Shown piece after piece: positions 42,442 to 52,105 of a DNA stretch of 64,000 nucleotides. Positions within the stretch are counted from its first letter, which is position 1, and every line of letters begins with the position of its first letter. The notes below the pieces were generated by a model. It ran no database searches. It saw only the letters and a program-made list of their open reading frames with translations, and was not told the origin of the DNA. The translations under genes were made by a program, and so were the position numbers. The DNA is from JAPLST01 sp964397565 (GTDB lineage Bacteria; Auribacterota; UBA3054; JAPLST01): the NCBI GenBank assembly GCA_964397565.1, contig CAYNJC010000006.1, positions 81,633-145,632 of the forward strand. Direction: 5' to 3'.

Positions 42442-44082
42442 ATGAACGCGGGCACCGACCGGGATGCTGCGCAGATGCGAACAACTCTTCTAGTACAAAA
42501 AATCATGGTGGGAATGCTGCTGGGCGTGCTGGCGCTGTCGCTGTGCATGAGCGGGCGCCTGCTGCTGGTGGAATATGTCCGGCTGGTGATTGTCGGCGTG
42601 ACGCTGGCGGTCGTGTATGTCAGCATGGCGCGCACCTTTGATGCCTCTTACAGTTGTCTGTGCCTCGTGGCGGGCGGCGTGATGTGTGTCATCCTGGCGT
42701 GTGATCCGGCCTTGAATGGACTGGCGTTGTTTGGCAAGGCGGCCGCGGCCATGAACGTGTATCGCGTGGCGACCTTGGTACTGCTGGTGCTGGGCGTGCT
42801 CGCCTTTCTGGCGCCGGAGCTGCAAAGCAAAGCGGCGCCGGAGCTGTGGCGCGCGCGATTTGGCACGGCGGATGTCTACGCGCTCACCGTGCTGGCAATC
42901 GTCTGGTTTGGCTGGACGGGCCTGGAAGTGATGCTGGCCTTGAGTCACAGGGGCAGCGTCGTGGAAGGTGTGTTGCGCAGCTCGAAATGCGTGGATTTGG
43001 CGGCCGTGTATCTGTTGATTGTCTGTGGCCTGCGCGCGGAGCAGCCGACGCGGATGGTCTTGGTGCGGACGGTGCTGTTCAGCGTCCTGGCGCTGTGCGC
43101 CTTAACCACGATTGTCGGCGCGGCGCGCGTGACGCAGGTGTTCTACCTGCCGCGGCTTGACATGCCGGTTGGCACCAAACGCGAGCTGGAATTGCGCAAG
43201 CTGCGCGATGGAGTGCAGCGCGTATTTGGGCTCGACCCGCGCGAGGCAATGCTGGTGTACGAAGCCGGCTACGCCGATGGTGCGCACCGGTATCGCGCGT
43301 ATGCGGACTACCTGCACATGCTGTCGCAGACCACGCGCGACGGGCTGCGCGAGGCGGTCCTTGGGCAGGAACTGCAGGCCGGCAACTATTGTCGCGCCAT
43401 CTGGACGTTGGAGGCAATGCCGCCGACGCTGCAATTGTCCGCGTTCACCCAGGAACGGTCGCGTGACATCGCCACCTGTCTGCAGAGCGCGAGCGGCAAT
43501 CCGCTGGCGCATTATCTGGCCGGGCTGTTGGCGTGGCGCAACCAGGACACGAACAACGCCGTGGTGTCGCTCGGGTTTTTCCTGGCGCAGGTCAGCAATC
43601 ATTTCAACGCATTGTATGTGCAGCATACCTGCGCCCCGACGCAGTACCCTGCGCCGCAGGCCGGCACCATCCCGGCGCGGGGCTGGTTCGCGTCGCAAGC
43701 GGACGGCAAAGCCTTTGTGGAACAAGCCGACTATGTGACCTTGGTGTACAATCAACGGGTGACCGGGCATCTCTGGGCGCCGACCGGCATGTATGACCTG
43801 GTGGTGTGGGCGCGCGACGATGGGACGCCGTTTGCGGATGCCCAAGCCACGCGCTTCGATCCTAGTTGCAAGGGGACGCTGACGGTGGGCGTCACGCGCT
43901 ATGCGTTGCAGGTCTGCACCACCAACCGCGTCTTCTTGCCCTATCGCTTCCGGGTGCCGATCACGGCCCAGCCAATGCCGGTGGTGCTTGAGTTTACCAA
44001 CGATAGTTTTGATGGTGCGCGCGGCTGGGATCGCAATCTCTCGATCGCGCGGATTGACGTACAACGGGTTGATCAGCCATGA
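42442..44082 (+). CDS. Membrane protein with CBM60-like C-terminal module
   Basis: 546 aa. Six to eight membrane helices occupy residues ~20-235. A soluble region follows, ending in a beta-rich module (residues ~445-546): GMYDLVVWARDDGTPF ... PVVLEFTNDSFDGARGWDRN then LSIARIDV. The FTND...DRNL pattern resembles calcium-dependent xylan-binding CBM60-type modules. It may hold or sense the polysaccharide chain at the outer face of the membrane. The family of the membrane part is unknown to me. The ATG at 42442 follows the kinase by 9 bp, and the stop overlaps the next ATG by 4 bp. Confidence 0.72.
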   Translation: MNAGTDRDAAQMRTTLLVQKIMVGMLLGVLALSLCMSGRLLLVEYVRLVIVGVTLAVVYVSMARTFDASYSCLCLVAGGVMCVILACDPALNGLALFGKAAAAMNVYRVATLVLLVLGVLAFLAPELQSKAAPELWRARFGTADVYALTVLAIVWFGWTGLEVMLALSHRGSVVEGVLRSSKCVDLAAVYLLIVCGLRAEQPTRMVLVRTVLFSVLALCALTTIVGAARVTQVFYLPRLDMPVGTKRELELRKLRDGVQRVFGLDPREAMLVYEAGYADGAHRYRAYADYLHMLSQTTRDGLREAVLGQELQAGNYCRAIWTLEAMPPTLQLSAFTQERSRDIATCLQSASGNPLAHYLAGLLAWRNQDTNNAVVSLGFFLAQVSNHFNALYVQHTCAPTQYPAPQAGTIPARGWFASQADGKAFVEQADYVTLVYNQRVTGHLWAPTGMYDLVVWARDDGTPFADAQATRFDPSCKGTLTVGVTRYALQVCTTNRVFLPYRFRVPITAQPMPVVLEFTNDSFDGARGWDRNLSIARIDVQRVDQP

Positions 44083-45494
44083 TGCAAATAAATGTAAATC
44101 GGCAGGTGCAGCGCCTCGCGCTGCTGGGCGCAACGGTCTTGGTGTTCGGCCAGTTTTGGCAATTTGCGCGCATGCCGGTGCGGATGCCAGAGGTGATGGC
44201 GGTCGGGCTGGCGGCGCCGTACAGCGCAGGTGGCACGCTGGCAAATGTATTGCAGCAGGCCGCGACGTGGCATTTGGATCCGGCCCAACAGGTGTTCATC
44301 TACAACCGCTATGGCGGCAGCAGTAATGATGATGTCAGCATGACGCGGCGGTGGCAGGGCATCATGGCGGTGATTGCGGTGTTCTGGATTGCGCGGGTTG
44401 GGCGGATGCTGTGCGGGCCCTGGGCCGGCATTGTGGCGGCGTTCCTGCTGGCCAGCGTACCGCCCCAACTATGGAGCATGATGACACCGCGCGTGGCCTG
44501 CACCCTGCTGCATATGGAAATCCTGTTGCGGGCGCTGGCGAGCAACGATCCCGCCTGGTGGGTGCTCTGGACGCTGGCCTCATGGGTGCTGTATTGCACC
44601 GGCATCTTTGCGGAGACAATGCTCTTGCAGACCTGGTTTGTCTGTTTGGGTGTGTGCTGGTGGTGGTGGCATAGTGCGGCGCAATGGCTGCCGAAGCATG
44701 CCTTGGATCGCCTGGCCCTGCGGCAGCAGCAGCACCCGCGTCACCGCGCCATCCTCTGGCAACGCCTGCAGCGTGATTCCGGCTTTCTGCGCTTTGTGGG
44801 GATGCTGGCGGTCGTCAGTGGTATCCTGACGATGCTCACGATTGCGGGTGCGCTCTTTTTCTCGCATTTGTCGTTCTCGTTGGGATCGTTGGCGTTGATT
44901 GGCGGTCTCAGTGGCGCCCTGTCGCTTGCGACGGCCGTGGTCATGCTTTTTCTGCCGCTGTTCAGCCGCGAGCGCAAGATTATTGTCGAGAGCAGCATGA
45001 ACCGGCTCGCCGCCAACCAATATACCATGCCGGAAGCGATCTTTGTTGACATTCCGACGCGTGGCTTTGTGCATATGGTGCTGGCGTATGCGGTCGCGAT
45101 GGTGCTGTTCCTGCCGGTCTTGCTTCTGTTCCACACGCACGTGGACGTGTTCGTCACGGCGTTTGATCTGCGGGCGTATCTGGACTATTTGATGGCGGCG
45201 CCGCTACGGACGATGTTGAGCAGCGTGGTACCCCTCGCGTTCATGCTGCTGGTGGTGGTGCGCTTTATGCTGCGGCACATATCACGAGCGCGGCTGATCG
45301 GCGCGGGAATTGCCATGCTGTGCAGCCTTGTCTACGTGGTACAGGCCCGCTATGCCGCGCTGTCTGCCCCATTTTATTATATTTGCGCGGCGGGGCTGAT
45401 CGTCGAACTGCTGGGCATGCTGCTGAGCGTGGTGCGCCGCCAGACGGAGAAAATCATGCTGACGAAGGCGAACCTGCAAGTGGAGCAGGCATGA
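44079..45494 (+). CDS. Polytopic membrane protein, distantly GT39/PMT-like
   Basis: 471 aa with about ten membrane helices. The first half (TRRWQGIMAVIAVFWIARVGRM, AGIVAAFLLASVPPQLWSM, WVLWTLASWVLYCTGIFAET) has the rhythm of ArnT/PMT-type glycosyltransferases. The N-terminal Asp/Glu catalytic loop typical of those enzymes is not evident, so the function is uncertain. A central soluble loop (~220-260) is basic. Its start (ATGA) and stop (ATGA) both overlap neighbouring genes, showing tight coupling in the polysaccharide operon. Confidence 0.68.
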   Translation: MMQINVNRQVQRLALLGATVLVFGQFWQFARMPVRMPEVMAVGLAAPYSAGGTLANVLQQAATWHLDPAQQVFIYNRYGGSSNDDVSMTRRWQGIMAVIAVFWIARVGRMLCGPWAGIVAAFLLASVPPQLWSMMTPRVACTLLHMEILLRALASNDPAWWVLWTLASWVLYCTGIFAETMLLQTWFVCLGVCWWWWHSAAQWLPKHALDRLALRQQQHPRHRAILWQRLQRDSGFLRFVGMLAVVSGILTMLTIAGALFFSHLSFSLGSLALIGGLSGALSLATAVVMLFLPLFSRERKIIVESSMNRLAANQYTMPEAIFVDIPTRGFVHMVLAYAVAMVLFLPVLLLFHTHVDVFVTAFDLRAYLDYLMAAPLRTMLSSVVPLAFMLLVVVRFMLRHISRARLIGAGIAMLCSLVYVVQARYAALSAPFYYICAAGLIVELLGMLLSVVRRQTEKIMLTKANLQVEQA

Positions 45495-48400
45495 GCAAAG
45501 CCGGTCGCCATGTTCTGGCAATCGTGGCCGTGCTGCTGCCGCTGGCTGGCGCCGCCGGGGTCTGGTGGTTCAGCAGTACCCGACTGGGCCTGACCGTTAC
45601 CGAGAGCCAGCTGCTTGCGCGCAGTCGTGCGGCGCAAGTCGCGGCGCCGGCGGCCACCGCACAAGCATGGCTGCCCACGGGCATGCTCTTCCCGCGCGCG
45701 TTGGCGTGGTGTGAGCCGCACGTGTCCCGGCACCTGCTTGCGCGCGGCCTGTGCGCGGTGCTGATGCTGGTGGCGTTGTATCTACTGCTGTGGCTCGTCG
45801 CGCGGCCGGCCCGCCCGGTTGTTCTGTTATTGGGACTCAGCGCGGTGTGGTTGCAGGCCAGCGCCCAACTGACGTTGGCGCCGGCATCGGTGCTGGGTGT
45901 CACGCTGGCGCTGGCGGCGTTCCGTCTGCTGTGGCCGGTCCCTGCGGTGCTTGCCTGCGTGGTGTATCTGGCGGGTGCCGTGCTGGCGTTGTTGCTTACG
46001 CCGGCGGCCGCACTGCTGATTGCGGTGCAAGGCGCTTGGCTGATGGTGGCCAGCCTGCGGCGGCTGCGGGTGCGGGTGACGGCCGGCCAGGGCACGGTGT
46101 ACGGCGCGCTGGGGCTGGTGGCAGTATGCGCGGGCCTGGCCGTACTGTACCCCGATCTGCACTGGGCATCGGCTTTGTCTGTGCCACCCCTGTTGGCTGG
46201 ATTAAAGCGGGCGTGGAGCGTGATCGTGGCAGTGAGTGGCAGTCAGGGCGTACCGCAAACGCTGTTGACGCAGGGCATCGCCGCAGGCGTGACGGCGATC
46301 ATTGTTGTTGCCGGCGCGCGCGGCATCTGGCATGGGTGCGCCGGCAGTGGTGTTGCCGGCGTATACCTGCTCGTGTACCTGGGTGTGCAAGGACTGCTGT
46401 GCACCACCGCGCGCGGTCGTGATATTTTGGGCGACACGTGGCAGGTGCTGCCGGCGCTACTCGTGGTGTTGGCGGAAGGGGTGAGTGACCTTGTGGCGCG
46501 GATCAGCCGCGGACTGGGACGGGTGCACTGGCGCTACGCGCGCCAGGCTTTGCTGGTCCTGTTCTGGGCGATGCTGGGCGTTGGCCTTGTGCTGTGGCTG
46601 ACCGCGCAAGCGCGCACGCTTGGCCGGGTGTGCAGTGACATGGCCGATCTGGATGTGACGGTGCCAACACTGTTTCTGCAGGAGGCCATGCCGCGTGATG
46701 ATGTGTTGGTGGTGCGGTTGCCGGGTGATGTGCGGGTGCTGCCACAGACGCGCTACAGCGCGGCGCCATTTCTGGCCGCGCGACCGGCCAATCGGGTCAT
46801 CGAGATTCCGCCCGCCGCTGCCGCGGCATTGGCGGCGGTTGCCCGGGCGAACCCCAATGGCTGGTGGCTTATGGGCACGATTGACAGGCGTGCGCTGGCC
46901 CTTGTGAAGCAAGCCGGTGGTGGCACCCACATTACGATACCGTTCGCCGTGCCGGTGACGTACTTCAGCGGCAGCAACGCCTGGTCCGCAGACGACATCG
47001 TCCAGGTGTTACGCCATGCTGTGGCGACCGCGCCCTTGAGCCGAACGGTCTACTCGGCGTTATTGCGCTGGTATCAGAACACCACGGCCGTTGTGCTGCA
47101 GGCGGCGCTGGCGAGTGGCGCCGCAGTGCAGGACTTGGCGCCGCGGCTGGCCGGCAGATCCGCCGGGCGCGAGTATCGTGGGGCGCTCAACAGCGTCTTG
47201 TACGCATGGAGTGCGCCGGAGAACATTCGTGCCACCCAGAACGCCTACAGTTTGTTTCACCGCTATGTGACCGGCGTTGATGCCGCGCCGCTTGATCATG
47301 AGCGGGTGGGCTACATTTACCGCCTGTACTTGACACAGTCCCTGGCACAGTCAAACAGCGTGGTGGCGCGCGCGATCTTGCGTGATGCGCGCCGCTGGGA
47401 TGCAGATGATCCGTATTATGACCGGCTTGAAGCGGGCATCGTCAAATTGGAGCAACCCCTGGCGTATGACCGCATGCGCCGCCTGAATACCCGCGCGGCC
47501 CGCACTTATGCCCGCCGCACCGGCCAGCAGTTTGTGGACGCCCTGTTCGCCAATGCCTTGCTGGCGCGGGCGGCAGGCAACCACGCGCGTGCCTTGCAGG
47601 AGTGTCATGCCATTCTGGGCAATCTGCAGACGGAAGAGCAGGCGCCGGCGCTGGCCACCAATGCCAGCCCGGCCGGGCTTCAGGCGCAAGAACAACGGCG
47701 CACGGATCGTTTGTTCTGGGAGGCGCAATGCAATTCCTACATTGCGCTGCTGCTGATGGCCACGGGTGATTACCACAATGCGATTAGCTGGCAGACGAAA
47801 AACATGGATGAACGCTTCGCTGCAGTGTGGCGTCGGGTCTCCTATGAACGGTTGGCGACCATGTATCTGGCGCTGGGTGACGTCACCCGCGCCTTGCGCA
47901 AATATGATGAGATGGCGACCGGTGCCACCACGGCGTATGAACGGATGTATTGGCTGCTGCAGGGGGCCCAGATCAATGTCACCTATGGCGATGCCATCGC
48001 GGTGTTTGATCAATGGGCGGCGATTGAGCGCGGCTTGGAGCAATTGAGTGACGACGACCGGCAGCGCTGGTCGCGCGACAAGCAACTGCAACGCGTGTTA
48101 CGCTATGTGCAGCGGCGCCTGAATATGGATGTGCGTGACGTGGTCGAGACGGCCTTGTTGCGCCAGGCGCAGAAGTCCCCGCGCGACGCGGACTGGCTCT
48201 ATCAGCAGATTGCGCAGTTGCAGCGCTGCCGCCTGCAGTATGAGCGCGCGGCCGCAACCTATGCGCAGGCCTTGGTGCACACCCAGGCGCACTATGCCGT
48301 GTTCCTGGCCGCCGCCATGCTGGCGTATCAACGCCAGCAGTATGCCCGGGCCGCCGCCCTGGTCAGCAATATGTTTTTGCAGAGCACACATCTGCGCGAC

Positions 48401-48808
48401 CCGGTGCTGTCGTCCGACTGGCGCTATGTTGCCCTGACGTTGTTGCGCGACACCGGCAAGCCGGCCGGCGTGCATGACGTACTGCAGCGGGTTGACCACG
48501 CCTGCGGCTTGTATACGACGACAGCGCAATGGTATAACGCGCGCGGCAATGTCTATGCGCTCTACAATAATTTTGCGGCGGCCACCAATGAATTTGCCTT
48601 GGGGCTTGCCGCCAATCCCGACCAAATTGATAATTATCTGGATCTGGGCTACTTATTCTGTGCGCGCGCGGATGTCGAGGAAACCGGGCTGCTGCTGGAT
48701 CGCTTGATGGCGCGGTATCCGTCCAACGCACTACCGCGCCGGGTCATGCAGGATTGGCGCGCGGTCGAGTTGTATCACGTCAGTATTCGTCCGTATGTGG
48801 TGGAGTAA
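45491..48808 (+). CDS. Large membrane protein with TPR domain (1105 aa)
   Basis: Not recognised as a known family. About ten membrane helices fill residues ~1-380 (for example LPLAGAAGVWWFSSTRLGL, LYLLLWLVARPARPVVLLLG). The remaining ~700 residues are periplasmic by the positive-inside pattern and built mainly of TPR-like helical repeats (ALLARAAGNHARALQECHAI, YLALGDVTRALRKYDEMATG, AAATNEFALGLAANPDQIDNY). It may scaffold polymerase or export proteins. The ATG at 45491 overlaps the previous stop (ATGA), so a longer in-frame reading inside the upstream gene is rejected. Confidence 0.7.
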   Translation: MSKAGRHVLAIVAVLLPLAGAAGVWWFSSTRLGLTVTESQLLARSRAAQVAAPAATAQAWLPTGMLFPRALAWCEPHVSRHLLARGLCAVLMLVALYLLLWLVARPARPVVLLLGLSAVWLQASAQLTLAPASVLGVTLALAAFRLLWPVPAVLACVVYLAGAVLALLLTPAAALLIAVQGAWLMVASLRRLRVRVTAGQGTVYGALGLVAVCAGLAVLYPDLHWASALSVPPLLAGLKRAWSVIVAVSGSQGVPQTLLTQGIAAGVTAIIVVAGARGIWHGCAGSGVAGVYLLVYLGVQGLLCTTARGRDILGDTWQVLPALLVVLAEGVSDLVARISRGLGRVHWRYARQALLVLFWAMLGVGLVLWLTAQARTLGRVCSDMADLDVTVPTLFLQEAMPRDDVLVVRLPGDVRVLPQTRYSAAPFLAARPANRVIEIPPAAAAALAAVARANPNGWWLMGTIDRRALALVKQAGGGTHITIPFAVPVTYFSGSNAWSADDIVQVLRHAVATAPLSRTVYSALLRWYQNTTAVVLQAALASGAAVQDLAPRLAGRSAGREYRGALNSVLYAWSAPENIRATQNAYSLFHRYVTGVDAAPLDHERVGYIYRLYLTQSLAQSNSVVARAILRDARRWDADDPYYDRLEAGIVKLEQPLAYDRMRRLNTRAARTYARRTGQQFVDALFANALLARAAGNHARALQECHAILGNLQTEEQAPALATNASPAGLQAQEQRRTDRLFWEAQCNSYIALLLMATGDYHNAISWQTKNMDERFAAVWRRVSYERLATMYLALGDVTRALRKYDEMATGATTAYERMYWLLQGAQINVTYGDAIAVFDQWAAIERGLEQLSDDDRQRWSRDKQLQRVLRYVQRRLNMDVRDVVETALLRQAQKSPRDADWLYQQIAQLQRCRLQYERAAATYAQALVHTQAHYAVFLAAAMLAYQRQQYARAAALVSNMFLQSTHLRDPVLSSDWRYVALTLLRDTGKPAGVHDVLQRVDHACGLYTTTAQWYNARGNVYALYNNFAAATNEFALGLAANPDQIDNYLDLGYLFCARADVEETGLLLDRLMARYPSNALPRRVMQDWRAVELYHVSIRPYVVE

Positions 48809-48812
48809 CGCT

Positions 48813-50126
48813 ATGGTGAAATGGCACAAGGCCCAGTCCGGGCGCACCTGCTGGTTGGCGCTGCTGCTGTGGAGCGCAACGCTGGCCGCGTCCGCAAACC
48901 CGTCAACCCTGTCCACCGCGATTCTGGCCTGGCTGGCGCCGGTGCCGTTTGACTATGCGGCCAGCACGGATGTGCTGCAGCGCATGGACCCGGTGCTGCA
49001 GATCATGCTGCGGCTGGTGGGGCGCGATGATCTCTTGGTGCTGATGCGCAAAGATGGCGCGTACACCGTGTTTCTGGTGGCCGGCAGCAACACCCTCGTG
49101 CCGCTCTTGGCGCCCTTGACAGCGCAGCCGGCGCGCTTTGCGCAGCTGCACATGAAGCATCAGCGCGTCTGGGTCATGCTGGTCGACCCGCGCGGCAATT
49201 GGCAGATGCAGCCGCCGGCGATGTTCGCGCCACAACTGGCCGCAGAGTATGTCACCATTCCCCTGACGTTCCCGGTCTACTGCTCGATCAAAAACAGAAT
49301 CAAAGGAACGACCAACTATTATATGGCGCAGGCCGCCCTGCTGGAGCAAGTGCGGCGCGTCAGCGAAACCGAGCTGAGCCCGAAATTCTATATGGAATTG
49401 GGCCAGATCTACCGCCGCTACGGCGATAGCACCAATGCCCTGCAAACGTATGAACGCGGTGCGACGCGCTTCCCGGATGATCCCTACCTGCAGCGCCGCA
49501 CCGCCGAACTGTATTTCAACGACTACCATGACTATGTCCGCGCGATTGACTTTAACAAGAAGGCGAACATGGTCCACTTGCGCGCCTTTGGCACACCCAT
49601 GTATGAAGCCCTGTTCAATACGGCGATGGCCTATGAGCGGCTCGGCGACCCGGCCAAGGCCACGGTGCAATACCAAGACATTCTGGCGTTGCTTAACGAA
49701 TCCCCCGATCCACTCTGGGAATCGCGCACGCGCCGCTATTTCGGCGGCCTCTTGCTGGGCATTGGCCGCACCAACGAAGCCTTGCTGCATTTTCAGTTGG
49801 ACACGCGCGCGAATGTGCTGCCGCCAGCCTATTCGTTCAATATGGTGCTCGATCTCAGCGCCGCCACCCAGCAGCCACAACTGTATGCCGACACGGCCCG
49901 CGCGTATTTCAATGCGTGTGGCACCAATGATGCCCGCGCCTTGGTGCGCTATGCGGAGGTTGTGTACGCCGCGCGCGTCACCGAGGCGACGCGCGCGGTC
50001 ATTACCACCGCCAAACAATGGATGACACGCAATCCGGCGTTGAGCGCCCAGCTGCGCGGCACCCCGGCATGGTGGCGCAGCTGGACGAACATTGCCATCC
50101 AAACCGGGCTGGCGCCGACACCATAA
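48813..50126 (+). CDS. Exported TPR protein (437 aa)
   Basis: A signal peptide (MVKWHKAQSGRTCWLALLLW, cleavage near AASA) is followed by a domain of ~130 residues without recognised motifs and then TPR-like repeats (FYMELGQIYRRYGDSTNALQTYERG, FNTAMAYERLGDPAKATVQYQDIL). It probably works in the periplasm with the preceding TPR membrane protein, from which it is separated by 4 bp. The ATG at 48813 is chosen because it begins the signal peptide. Confidence 0.72.
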   Translation: MVKWHKAQSGRTCWLALLLWSATLAASANPSTLSTAILAWLAPVPFDYAASTDVLQRMDPVLQIMLRLVGRDDLLVLMRKDGAYTVFLVAGSNTLVPLLAPLTAQPARFAQLHMKHQRVWVMLVDPRGNWQMQPPAMFAPQLAAEYVTIPLTFPVYCSIKNRIKGTTNYYMAQAALLEQVRRVSETELSPKFYMELGQIYRRYGDSTNALQTYERGATRFPDDPYLQRRTAELYFNDYHDYVRAIDFNKKANMVHLRAFGTPMYEALFNTAMAYERLGDPAKATVQYQDILALLNESPDPLWESRTRRYFGGLLLGIGRTNEALLHFQLDTRANVLPPAYSFNMVLDLSAATQQPQLYADTARAYFNACGTNDARALVRYAEVVYAARVTEATRAVITTAKQWMTRNPALSAQLRGTPAWWRSWTNIAIQTGLAPTP

Positions 50127-50128
50127 CC

Positions 50129-50716
50129 ATGGGATTGGGCCGGACACTCTATTCGTGGTATGGGCTGCAGCGCCTGCGCTGGCGCGGCGTACGTGGCGGC
50201 GCGGCGGCACGTTTGTTCGGCATGCCGCTGGTGACGCGCGCCCCGGGCAGTACGATTCACTTGGGGCGGCGCGTGGCACTCTGTTCGAGTGCGCGCTGGA
50301 ACCCGGTCGGGGTCAATCATCCGGTCATTCTGCGCACGCTGTTTGCCGACGCGGAACTGCGCATTGGCGATGACAGTGGCTTGAGCGGCGTCACCGTCTG
50401 CGCCGCCCGCTCGGTGCGCATTGGCCGCGACTGCTTGATCGGCGCCAATGTGGTTATCACGGATTACGATTTTCATGCGGTGGCGCCGGCGTGCCGGCGC
50501 GCCGTCACGGCGCGCGCCGCGATCGGTTGCGCGCCCGTGGTGATTGAAGATAATGTCTGGATCGGGATGAATGCGATCGTCTTGAAAGGTGTGCGGATCG
50601 GGCGCAACAGCGTCATTGCGGCCGGCAGTATTGTTACCCATTCCATTCCGGAAAATTGTGTTGCGGGCGGGAATCCTGCGCGCCCGCTGCGCTTGCTGGG
50701 TAAGACGGACGCGTGA
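50129..50716 (+). CDS. Left-handed beta-helix acyltransferase
   Basis: A 195-aa hexapeptide-repeat transferase of the maltose/galactoside O-acetyltransferase (WbbJ/LacA) type. Repeats: LRIGDDSGLSGVTVCAARSVRIG, DCLIGANVVITDYDFHAV (catalytic His) and PVVIEDNVWIGMNAIVLKGV followed by IGRNSVIAAGSIVTHSIPEN and VAGGNPARPLR. It probably acetylates a sugar of the surface polysaccharide using acetyl-CoA. The ATG at 50129 is 2 bp after the previous stop; an upstream ATG in frame lies inside the previous gene. Confidence 0.9.
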   Translation: MGLGRTLYSWYGLQRLRWRGVRGGAAARLFGMPLVTRAPGSTIHLGRRVALCSSARWNPVGVNHPVILRTLFADAELRIGDDSGLSGVTVCAARSVRIGRDCLIGANVVITDYDFHAVAPACRRAVTARAAIGCAPVVIEDNVWIGMNAIVLKGVRIGRNSVIAAGSIVTHSIPENCVAGGNPARPLRLLGKTDA

Positions 50717-50794
50717 ACAACTTCGCAAATATCTTCCATGCCTATCATGTCAGTGGATAGTTTTATGCGAGATCCCCTGATGGAGTCGGAACTT

Positions 50795-52105
50795 ATGAAA
50801 CTACTTACTGAAGTATGTATCTTGGCGGGTTTCGTATGTGCGCTGGTCAGACCCAAGTGGCTGGTGTACTTCTTGATTTTCAGCTTGCTGGAGCCGTCGC
50901 GCACATTCAGCTTGGGCAACTATACTGTGCTCGGCACGGTCAACATCAAGTTTTGTGAAATCACGCTGGTCTTCCTCGGGCTGGGTGCCTTGCTCAACCA
51001 CCGCCGGCCGGTCTGGTCGTGCATCAAGGTGAGTGAAGTCATTTTTGCGGTCTTTGCGGTCGTGTCGCTCGTGCGCGGGGTGATGCTGTTCAACTTTGGC
51101 GAGGCGGCCTTCAACCAATTCCGCACCTTCGCCGCCATGAGCATGACCCTGATCATTCCTCTGCTTTACCGCACGCGCGACGAGGTGCAGCCCGTCCTGC
51201 GCTTCTTTGGCTGCATAGTGTGTGTCGTGGGCGCGATCGAGTTTCTGGACGTGCTGCGGCTCAATCCGCTGACGGACTTTATGAACAGTCCCTATCGCAC
51301 CATGTCGATGATGGGCGGCACACCCGGCGGCATGCTGGCCATGCCGTTCATCTACATCGCCAGCACTTGGCGTTTTCATGAGCGCGGCCGCATGACGGCC
51401 CTGCTCACCATGATCTGGTGTTTCATGTTGTCGGTCCTGAGCGCCTCGCGCGGGGTCTGGATGGGGTTGTTGGGTGGTATTGCCGGCTTGTTCTGGTTGC
51501 TGCCGTTGCGCCGCAAAATCGCCACGGTCTTGACGATGCTGGCGTTAATATTGCTGGCTGTGGTGTTTTTTAGCGGCTATTATGTTGAGCGCTATAACGC
51601 CAATCTCTCGTCCCGGATCAAGTATATGGTGGACCTCAATGAGGGCAATGTCCAATGGCGCTTGTATGCCTGGCACCAAATGCTGGAAGACATCCGTGAA
51701 CATCCCCTGGTGGGCTGGCCGTTTGGCTCGGACTCCTCTTTTTATGTGTCGGGCGACCGCTATCAGGAAGTCGCGCCGCACAATGAATACTTGAAGATCG
51801 CGCGCTATACCGGCATTTTCGGCTTGGGGGCGTTTCTGGCGTTCCTCACCAGTATTTTCACCACCGGCGTGCGCTTTATTCAGCGCACGCAGGGCACGCG
51901 TGCGTGCAATGAGATGATTGGCTTGCTGCTGTGCTTTTTGTTCCATGTCATCACCTCGTTTGTCACCCAGGAATTCACGACCTTGGATATCAGCGCGATT
52001 GTCTGGGCTATTCCCGGGATTATTTTTGTCTATGATCTGGCGGACCGTGAACGGCGGCAGGCGCTGTCCAGCGGCGCAGGGGCGCCGCTGCCTGCACGGG
52101 CATGA
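50795..52105 (+). CDS. O-antigen ligase/polymerase family membrane protein (first copy)
   Basis: 436 aa with about ten to twelve membrane helices and the Wzy/WaaL signature loop: LSASRGVWMGLLGGIAGLFW, then a large periplasmic loop with EDIREHPLVGWPFGSDSSFY and VAPHNEYLKIARYTGIFGL (the HNxYL-type His). It either polymerises repeat units or ligates the glycan to a carrier. The ATG at 50795 has GGAG 9 bp upstream; ATGs at 50765 and 50780 are alternatives. It is separated from the acyltransferase by 78 bp, the widest gap in the cluster, and overlaps the glycosyltransferase by 4 bp. Confidence 0.87.
   Translation: MKLLTEVCILAGFVCALVRPKWLVYFLIFSLLEPSRTFSLGNYTVLGTVNIKFCEITLVFLGLGALLNHRRPVWSCIKVSEVIFAVFAVVSLVRGVMLFNFGEAAFNQFRTFAAMSMTLIIPLLYRTRDEVQPVLRFFGCIVCVVGAIEFLDVLRLNPLTDFMNSPYRTMSMMGGTPGGMLAMPFIYIASTWRFHERGRMTALLTMIWCFMLSVLSASRGVWMGLLGGIAGLFWLLPLRRKIATVLTMLALILLAVVFFSGYYVERYNANLSSRIKYMVDLNEGNVQWRLYAWHQMLEDIREHPLVGWPFGSDSSFYVSGDRYQEVAPHNEYLKIARYTGIFGLGAFLAFLTSIFTTGVRFIQRTQGTRACNEMIGLLLCFLFHVITSFVTQEFTTLDISAIVWAIPGIIFVYDLADRERRQALSSGAGAPLPARA

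Noticed and set aside
48903..50279. 458-aa minus-strand frame opposite the TPR and acyltransferase genes
   Set aside because: Antisense shadow spanning two real genes, no recognisable domain.
51400..51500. Exosortase in the polysaccharide cluster
   Set aside because: The polytopic proteins at 50795 and 53270 have ligase/polymerase loops and lack the exosortase Cys/Arg/His motifs.
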